From contig CAZKEL010000062.1 in the NCBI GenBank assembly GCA_964551815.1, forward strand, positions 1-11,627: a stretch of DNA of 11,627 bases, given 5' to 3'. Shown in pieces: positions 7,330 through 11,627 of this stretch (the stretch's first letter is position 1; each line of letters begins with the position of its first letter). The position numbers and the translations under genes are program-made. Origin of the DNA: D37C17 sp964551815 (GTDB taxonomy: Bacteria > Fidelibacterota > Marinisomatia > SCGC-AAA003-L08 > D37C17). The notes beneath the pieces are model-generated. The model was not told the DNA's origin and made no database searches. It saw nothing but the letters and a program-made list of their open reading frames with translations.

Positions 7330-8664
7330 TTATGAGGTTAAAATCATGTTAACCAACAATACAATATCCAGAATATCAATAATCCCATCCATATTCAGGT
7401 CGCCACTCCATAACTGATAGTCACTGGCTGGAACTCCTAAAATAATATTAATAGCTTGAATAATGTCCAGAACATCTACCATATCATCCTGGCTTAAATC
7501 TCCCAGACTTCCCGCTTCGTCAGAAAGAAACCTGTAAATTCTACCATCCGCCAGGCTGCAGATCAAAAGTTCGTTATCCTGATCTAACCCAAAGGAAGAT
7601 ATGTAGATGTCAGTATCCAATAATTCTTCATTCTGAGCAGGAGTTTCTCCATCATAGCTCAATGCCCAGATTCTGCCGGTGCAGTAGTCACCATAGATAT
7701 ACCTTCCGGAAATGCTGAAGTATTGAGAACCACGATATACATATCCACCTGTTACTGAGCAGTCGCCATAGGTATATAATTCATATTCCCAGATGGGAGG
7801 TTCAAGTCCTGTTTGATCACAATTGGAGGGGGGATCATAACAATGGTTGCCTTCCATGGTATTCCAGCCGTAGTTCAAACCTGGGTGAATGATATCCACT
7901 TCTTCCCAGGCATTTTGTCCCACATCTGCACCCCACAACCAGCCGGTAACAGGATCCCAACTAAAACGCCACATATTCCGCAGGCCATAAGCATAAATCT
8001 CCGGCCGGGCCCCAGCATTGCCTACAAAAGGATTATCTGCAGGAATACCGTAATTCAATCCATCTGCAGGATTGTCAACGTCAATACGGATAAGGGAAGC
8101 TAAAAGAGTTTCCAGGTTCTGACCGTGTTCCTGGGGGTCACCTGAAGAACCACCATCCCCAAAAATAATGTATAAATAGCCGTTTGGCCCAAAATCCAAC
8201 TGCCCACCATTATGATTCCAGTAAGGTTGGTTAACTTCTAAAATTATGAAAGCCGAAGATGCGTCTGCTTCCAGGGGGTTATTTGGATTCACCTGATACC
8301 GAGCAATGACATTCCTTCGGGGGGCATAGTCGGTGTAGTTCACATAAAAATAGCCATTCTCGGCATAATTGGGGTGGAAGGCCAATCCCAGCAGCCCTTC
8401 TTCATTCTGATTATCATTGACTATATTGCGAATATCTAAAAATTCATGGCGTTCATTGGCATTGGGGTCGTTTTCAAAGACAAAGATCCTGCCGGGTTGT
8501 TCTACCACAAAAAGTAAGTTACTACCATCCTCGGCATGGTGAATGCCCACTGGATTGGTAAAAGTAAAATTGGGAAAAGCATTCACAATTTCATATTCTG
8601 CCTGAAGTCGTGAGAATAAACTAACCAGTAGTAGAAATAGTAATTGTTTAGTGAGTGTGTTCAA
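7330..8664 (-). CDS. Secreted PQQ-type glucose/sorbosone dehydrogenase-like protein with C-terminal dockerin
   Basis: 444 residues. A signal peptide (about 1-22, hydrophobic LLFLLLVSLFS, cleavage after LQA) is followed by a six-bladed propeller of the glucose/sorbosone dehydrogenase family (about 25-380). Family motifs: EEGLLGLAFHPNY (88-100), WNHNGGQLDFGPNGYLY (149-165; H151 corresponds to the catalytic base of soluble PQQ glucose dehydrogenase), FGDGG (168-172), YGLRNMWRFSWDP (226-238; R229 the likely PQQ contact), GADVGQNAWEEV (245-256) and LNYGWNTMEG (263-272). Residues 386-443 carry two dockerin Ca loops (GDLSQDDMVDVLDI, GDLNMDGIIDILDI). The protein ends there, with no type IX sorting module, unlike the other two secreted proteins here. 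Expected to oxidise sugars or related alcohols with PQQ outside the cytoplasm; the substrate is not predictable. The TTG start is supported by GGAGG 4 nt upstream; an ATG at 8678-8680 (read on the minus strand) is out of frame. Confidence 0.92.
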   Translation of the reverse strand: MNTLTKQLLFLLLVSLFSRLQAEYEIVNAFPNFTFTNPVGIHHAEDGSNLLFVVEQPGRIFVFENDPNANERHEFLDIRNIVNDNQNEEGLLGLAFHPNYAENGYFYVNYTDYAPRRNVIARYQVNPNNPLEADASSAFIILEVNQPYWNHNGGQLDFGPNGYLYIIFGDGGSSGDPQEHGQNLETLLASLIRIDVDNPADGLNYGIPADNPFVGNAGARPEIYAYGLRNMWRFSWDPVTGWLWGADVGQNAWEEVDIIHPGLNYGWNTMEGNHCYDPPSNCDQTGLEPPIWEYELYTYGDCSVTGGYVYRGSQYFSISGRYIYGDYCTGRIWALSYDGETPAQNEELLDTDIYISSFGLDQDNELLICSLADGRIYRFLSDEAGSLGDLSQDDMVDVLDIIQAINIILGVPASDYQLWSGDLNMDGIIDILDIVLLVNMILTS

Positions 8665-8783
8665 TTTTCCTCCAAACCATGTAACAGATTACTTCATCTC
8701 ATCTGATTTCCCGACTATTAAGATGTAACAGGATTAAACAACACTTATCTGTCCCCAATAATATTAAAATTGAATTTATTGAC

Positions 8784-8811
8784 GTACTTTTTCTCTTGAT
8801 AGAAAAAGTAC
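8784..8811. repeat. Perfect 10-bp inverted repeat
   Basis: GTACTTTTTC (8784-8793) and GAAAAAGTAC (8802-8811) with an 8-nt loop. It sits immediately left of the large imperfect palindrome and may be its left terminal part. On the minus strand it would be a weak hairpin without a T-run, so it is not a convincing terminator. Confidence 0.75.
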
Positions 8812-8820
8812 CAAAAAGAT

Positions 8821-8962
8821 CAAGGCTGCATACAATTTGCTAAAACAATTTATCCGTTTCCCTAAAATAATAAAACTCTCCCGCAATAGGCGGGATCAAA
8901 CAACTTTTATTTTTTAACGGGAAACACATATTGTTTCTTACCGCAAATTGTATGAGGCCATG
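8821..8962. repeat. ~140-bp imperfect palindrome (MITE-like or structured non-coding element)
   Basis: Nested complementary blocks run from outside to inside: CATACAATTTGC (8829-8840) with GCAAATTGTATG (8943-8954), 12/12; AAACAAT (8843-8849) with ATTGTTT (8930-8936); GTTTCCC (8856-8862) with GGGAAAC (8919-8925); and a central TCCCGC (8879-8884) with GCGGGA (8890-8895). GGC/GCC extends the outer arm. The whole block folds into one long hairpin on either strand. It has no open frame. It resembles dispersed non-coding elements seen between genes in FCB bacteria, from memory rather than a search. Confidence 0.7.
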
Positions 8963-9063
8963 TTTTAAACTGCCTTCAAAGTAATGGTATTAAAACGTAT
9001 TTAGACTAATATATAAAAGTTTCGGACAGAATTTACCTCATTGTTTTTTATTGAAGCATTCAT

Positions 9064-9092
9064 TGCCGGGGTATTCTGCAACTTTTTATATT
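9064..9092 (+). promoter_or_regulatory. Candidate promoter for tRNA-Leu
   Basis: TTGCCG (9064-9069) and TATATT (9087-9092) with a 17-bp spacer. Predicted transcription would begin about 35 nt before the tRNA at 9134. Consensus match is moderate and nothing else supports it. Confidence 0.4.
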
Positions 9093-9133
9093 TCCTAGCC
9101 TGAATCAGAAAAATTCTATGGAGTTCAGTTCAA

Positions 9134-9220
9134 GCCGAGGTGGTGAAACTGGTAGACGCGCCGGATTCAAAATCCGGTATCCTTCGGGATGTGGGGGTTC
9201 GAGTCCCTTCCTCGGCACCA
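9134..9220 (+). tRNA. tRNA-Leu, anticodon CAA
   Basis: 87 nt including an encoded CCA. Acceptor GCCGAGG (9134-9140) pairs with CCTCGGC (9210-9216), discriminator A, CCA at 9218-9220. The D region contains TGGTAGACGC. The anticodon stem CCGGA/TCCGG encloses loop TTCAAAA with anticodon CAA at 9168-9170, which reads UUG. A long variable arm (TATCC-TTCG-GGATG) makes it a class II tRNA, as expected for leucine. The T arm has loop TTCGAGT with stem GGGGG/CCCTT, two of the five pairs being G-T. Confidence 0.97.
9206..9218 (+). repeat. tRNA 3'-end segment duplicated downstream (copy 1)
   Basis: CCTTCCTCGGCAC at the 3' end of tRNA-Leu recurs exactly at 9315-9327, 109 bp downstream. Duplications of a tRNA 3' end can mark an integrase attachment site; no integrase gene is visible, so this is only a possibility. 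Confidence 0.55.
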
Positions 9221-9252
9221 ATCTACATTCACTTCGTTCATTACGATTGGCA
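9221..9252 (+). repeat. Dispersed direct repeat, copy 1
   Basis: Begins directly after the tRNA CCA: atctacattcacttcgttc at 9221-9239, then attacgat and tggca. It matches 9364-9395 at all but one of 32 positions. The repeat contains a core rich in TTCGTTCATTACGA. Confidence 0.85.
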
Positions 9253-9314
9253 GGCTCGATATTTACTATCTGCCCGGTTCGATTCTTTACCCTTCGTAAC
9301 GTAGTGTAGAAGGG

Positions 9315-9327
9315 CCTTCCTCGGCAC
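9315..9327 (+). repeat. tRNA 3'-end segment duplicated downstream (copy 2)
   Basis: Exact 13-bp match to 9206-9218 (T stem, acceptor 3' strand, discriminator and first C of CCA). The rest of the tRNA is not repeated here. It is followed by the inverted repeat CTTCGTA (9330-9336) / TACGAAG (9346-9352). Confidence 0.55.
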
Positions 9328-9363
9328 TTCTTCGTAAAAAGCCGCTACGAAGCACAAGCACCC

Positions 9364-9403
9364 ATCTACATTCACTTCGTTCATTACGATGGGCAAGCCA
9401 ATC
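9364..9403 (+). repeat. Dispersed direct repeat, copy 2 (left edge of gap)
   Basis: 40 bp identical to 9504-9543, ending exactly where the N run begins. An identical sequence on both sides of a gap is what an assembler leaves when it cannot resolve tandem repeats. Confidence 0.9.
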
Positions 9404-9503
9404 NNNNNNNNNNNNNNNNNNNNNNNNNNNNNNNNNNNNNNNNNNNNNNNNNNNNNNNNNNNNNNNNNNNNNNNNNNNNNNNNNNNNNNNNNNNNNNNNN
9501 NNN
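9404..9503. other. Assembly gap of 100 N
   Basis: Exactly 100 undetermined bases, a conventional placeholder length, so the true distance is unknown. Any genes or repeats inside are invisible. Confidence 0.99.
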
Positions 9504-9543
9504 ATCTACATTCACTTCGTTCATTACGATGGGCAAGCCAATC
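9504..9543 (+). repeat. Dispersed direct repeat, copy 3 (right edge of gap)
   Basis: Identical over 40 bp to 9364-9403. It begins on the first called base after the gap. Confidence 0.9.
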
Positions 9544-9645
9544 ATTGAGCTTTTGTGAGGCGTTTTGGTAGTAGAGGGGCAATTTCTACAAGTTCCCTCT
9601 GGTTTACTACAAGAATAGAATTCCTAATTGCGTTTGAGCATTCAG

Positions 9646-9664
9646 ATTTTATCATAGATAAAAT
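9646..9664. promoter_or_regulatory. 19-bp palindrome, candidate operator
   Basis: ATTTTATC (9646-9653), ATA, GATAAAAT (9657-9664): perfect 8-bp arms. It lies 15-33 bp upstream of the candidate -35 of the acyl-CoA synthetase gene. Size and symmetry fit a dimeric repressor or activator site; the regulator is unknown. Confidence 0.4.
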
Positions 9665-9678
9665 ACCTCAATTTGCAG

Positions 9679-9708
9679 TTGGTTTCAGATTTGAAATCGT
9701 CCTATACT
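9679..9708 (+). promoter_or_regulatory. Candidate promoter of the acyl-CoA synthetase gene
   Basis: TTGGTT (9679-9684) and TATACT (9703-9708) with an 18-bp spacer, giving a leader of roughly 30 nt before the ATG at 9747. A Shine-Dalgarno AAGGA (9734-9738) sits 8 nt before that ATG. Confidence 0.4.
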
Positions 9709-9746
9709 ATCCCGCTGGTTACACTAACAGAAGAAGGACATAATCC

Positions 9747-11582
9747 ATGACATATTCTACCGTATCCCGTATGTTTAATCAGGTCACCAACGACCATTTA
9801 AACCGGGATTTATATTTCTATAAAAAAGACAACAAATGGAGAGGCATCTCCGGAAGCGAAATCAGATCTACCGTGAAGGATATTGCCTTTGCTCTCCAGT
9901 CGCTGGGGATAGGTAAGGGCGACAATGTCGCGCTGCTATCCAATAACAGTCCCCGCTGGGCGATGAGCGATTACGGCATCATCTGTTCCGGCGCTGCTAC
10001 GGTGTCGGTCTATCCTACTCTTATTCCTTTTCAGGTGGAGTTTATCCTGAGTAATTCACAATCGAAAGTAGTATTTGTTGAGGACCAGACCCAGCTTGAT
10101 AAAGTATTGCAAATTTGGGGTAACTGCAGCTTGGTACAGGCAGTCATTGTTATGGATGATTCCTATAACGGCGATGAAGCCAGGGTGCAGAATTTTAAAG
10201 ATTTCCTGGATGTGGGTACCAAAAAGAGTCAGGAATCTGAAACCACATTTGAGGAGATGATTGAAGCACCAGAACCTGGTGATCTGCTCACCCTCATTTA
10301 TACTTCAGGTACCACGGGAAATCCTAAAGGCGTCATGCTGACTCATGGCAATATGATGAGCAATGTGGAGGGTATTTCTCAAATTATCACTTTTGACTCC
10401 ACTGAAAAGTTTCTTTCCTTCCTTCCCCTGAGCCATTCTTTTGAGCGTATGGGAGGTCATTTCACTGCCTTCAGTGTAGGGGCGCAGGTCTATTATGCTG
10501 AGTCTATTGAAACTGTGCCGGAAAATCTGCAGGAGGTGAAGCCTTCTGTGGTGCTCAGTGTACCCCGCCTCTATGAGAAGATGTATTCTCGGGTGAGAGA
10601 AGGTTTGAAGTCAGCACCGGAAGCTCGTCAGAAAATATTCTGGTGGGCAATTGGGGTTGGTAAAGAAGCCTCTCAATACCGTTTGGAGAATAAACCTCTG
10701 CCATTCATGTTAGGTCTCAAACATAAAATTGCTGATAAATTGGTGTACAGCAAAGTGAAAGATCGGGTAGGCGGCAGACTGCGCTTCTTCGTATCCGGTG
10801 GAGCGCCTCTTTCTAAGGAAATCGCCGAATTCTTTGCAGCGGCAGATGTCACCATTTTAGAAGGGTATGGTCTCTCCGAAACCAGCCCGGTGTTAACAGC
10901 GAATTCTCCTGAATTCACCCGCTTTGGATCTGTAGGGAAACCACTCTTCAATGTAGATATAGAAATCGCAGACGACGGAGAAATATTAGCGAAGGGTCCC
11001 AATATTATGACCGGCTACTTCGATAATGAAGCAGCTACCCTGGAAGCCATTGATACAGAAGGATGGTTCCATACAGGCGATATTGGGCATTTGGATGATG
11101 AGGGGTATCTGTTCATCACCGATAGAAAGAAAAATATTCTGGTCACCTCCGGCGGGAAGAATGTTGCTCCTGCTCCCATCGAAAATGCCATGGTGAATTC
11201 CCCCTATATAGAACAGTCCGTGGTTATTGGTGATAATCGGAATTTCATTTCAGCATTGATTGTACCCTCTTTTGAAGCAGTAGAAGCCTATTTAAAAGAT
11301 GCAGGCAAATCAGTTTCAGGAAATGAAGCTATGGCAGAACATCCTGATGTTTTAGCGTTGTTGACTGCTGAAGTTTCCAATGCCATGGAAGCTTTTTCTA
11401 ATTATGAAAGGGTAAAGGAATTTGCTGTGTTGCCACGGTTATTTACTATAGAAGAAGGTGAGTTAACACCAACACTTAAAGTAGTACGTAAAGTGGTATT
11501 AGATCATTTCTCACAGGAAGTGGATAAGATTTATTCAGGAAATCTGGAAGAAAAAGAAGAGCCTGATTTAATCGCCGGCTAA
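9747..11582 (+). CDS. Long-chain fatty acid-CoA ligase (AMP-forming)
   Basis: 611 residues, the length of bacterial long-chain acyl-CoA synthetases of the FadD15/FAA-like type. It activates fatty acids to acyl-CoA through an acyl-adenylate, feeding beta-oxidation or lipid synthesis, in the cytoplasm or at the inner membrane face. Motifs: P-loop YTSGTTGNPKG (185-195), FLPLSHSFERM (225-235), SGGAPLSKEI (350-359), GYGLSETSPV (373-382), GWFHTGDIG (439-447), ITDRKKNILVTSGGKNVAP (457-475; D459/R460 hinge) and the catalytic lysine K578 in TPTLKV. No transmembrane segment is obvious. The start is supported by AAGGA 8 nt upstream. The substrate range cannot be read from sequence; a related very-long-chain or aryl acid ligase is possible. 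It is followed within 30 bp by another possible start, so it may lead an operon. Confidence 0.95.
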   Translation: MTYSTVSRMFNQVTNDHLNRDLYFYKKDNKWRGISGSEIRSTVKDIAFALQSLGIGKGDNVALLSNNSPRWAMSDYGIICSGAATVSVYPTLIPFQVEFILSNSQSKVVFVEDQTQLDKVLQIWGNCSLVQAVIVMDDSYNGDEARVQNFKDFLDVGTKKSQESETTFEEMIEAPEPGDLLTLIYTSGTTGNPKGVMLTHGNMMSNVEGISQIITFDSTEKFLSFLPLSHSFERMGGHFTAFSVGAQVYYAESIETVPENLQEVKPSVVLSVPRLYEKMYSRVREGLKSAPEARQKIFWWAIGVGKEASQYRLENKPLPFMLGLKHKIADKLVYSKVKDRVGGRLRFFVSGGAPLSKEIAEFFAAADVTILEGYGLSETSPVLTANSPEFTRFGSVGKPLFNVDIEIADDGEILAKGPNIMTGYFDNEAATLEAIDTEGWFHTGDIGHLDDEGYLFITDRKKNILVTSGGKNVAPAPIENAMVNSPYIEQSVVIGDNRNFISALIVPSFEAVEAYLKDAGKSVSGNEAMAEHPDVLALLTAEVSNAMEAFSNYERVKEFAVLPRLFTIEEGELTPTLKVVRKVVLDHFSQEVDKIYSGNLEEKEEPDLIAG

Positions 11583-11609
11583 TTTTTACCTTTCCAAAAA
11601 ATTAATCCT

Positions 11610-11627
11610 ATGACAACTTACAAAGAA
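11610..11627 (+). CDS. Possible start of another gene (3' cut by window)
   Basis: ATG at 11610 opens MTTYKE to the window end, 27 bp after the acyl-CoA synthetase stop. No clear Shine-Dalgarno precedes it (attaatcct). Too short to identify; the evidence is only position and an open frame. Confidence 0.3.

Larger units (their letters stand above)
8665..9133. other. Non-coding stretch between the dehydrogenase and tRNA-Leu genes
   Basis: No credible gene on either strand; AT-rich. It holds the dehydrogenase leader (minus strand, GGAGG at 8669-8673), a 9-bp direct repeat ATGTAACAG (8679-8687 and 8723-8731), two inverted-repeat structures (8784-8811 and 8821-8962, annotated separately) and a possible tRNA promoter at 9064-9092. 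Nothing is recognised in 8963-9063. Confidence 0.7.
9544..9746 (+). other. Leader region of the acyl-CoA synthetase gene
   Basis: No credible gene. It contains a bulged inverted repeat (GTAGT+AGAGGG at 9568-9578 with CCCTCT at 9595-9600 and ACTAC at 9606-9610), an 8-bp palindrome at 9646-9664, a candidate promoter and a Shine-Dalgarno. Confidence 0.6.

Noticed and set aside
9118..9309. 63-codon open frame across the tRNA
   Set aside because: It runs through tRNA-Leu and into the non-coding repeat; no coding signal.
9221..9543. CRISPR array
   Set aside because: Repeat copies are unevenly spaced (143 bp then a gap), the spacers carry their own palindromes and pieces of the tRNA, and no cas genes are present.
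9241..9582. Open frames spanning the N run
   Set aside because: They contain undetermined bases and translate the direct repeat; continuity across the gap is artificial.
9555..9743. Small gene of 62 codons before the acyl-CoA synthetase
   Set aside because: No ribosome-binding site, no recognisable motif, and it overlaps the candidate operator and promoter; more likely leader DNA.

Overview
The window looks like a scaffold from an uncultured marine-type bacterium of the FCB group, most likely Candidatus Neomarinimicrobiota (Marinimicrobia/SAR406). This is an inference from protein style. Two large secreted proteins end in the C-terminal sorting module typical of type IX secretion cargo (YPNPFNPVTS, then a Gly-Ile/Met-Tyr-Phe strand and a final Lys). 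One carries long arrays of Asp/Cys/Gly-rich repeats (DxCGxCxGG, DCNGxxGG), and dockerin pairs occur on two other secreted proteins. A run of 100 N marks a scaffold join, so this is a draft or metagenome assembly.

Layout. 1-3720 (+): 3' part of a very large Cys-rich surface protein, open at the left edge, closed by a strong hairpin terminator. 3806-5215 (+): pyruvate kinase. 5216-5329: short spacer with a CRP/FNR-type palindrome and a strong Shine-Dalgarno. 5330-7246 (+): secreted dockerin protein with a C-terminal sorting domain; its best start appears to be ATT rather than ATG. 7269-7301: hairpin between convergent genes that can terminate both strands. 7330-8664 (-): secreted PQQ-type glucose/sorbosone dehydrogenase-like protein ending in a dockerin pair, with a TTG start. 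8665-9133: non-coding, holding two inverted-repeat structures, one about 140 bp long. 9134-9220 (+): tRNA-Leu(CAA). 9221-9543: repeat cluster interrupted by the 100-N gap. 9544-9746: leader of the next gene. 9747-11582 (+): long-chain acyl-CoA synthetase. 11610-11627: possible start of another gene.

How the parts relate. Pyruvate kinase and the acyl-CoA synthetase are ordinary central and lipid metabolism genes. The other three proteins form an extracellular set: two bear dockerin-type Ca-binding pairs, and two bear modules that look like cohesin-type beta sandwiches. That opens the possibility of a non-cellulosomal cohesin/dockerin surface assembly delivered partly by type IX secretion. No defence system, phage, CRISPR array or transposase gene is visible. 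The most unusual DNA features are the long imperfect palindrome at 8821-8962, the repeat cluster next to the tRNA with a partial copy of the tRNA 3' end, and the missing canonical start codon at 5330.
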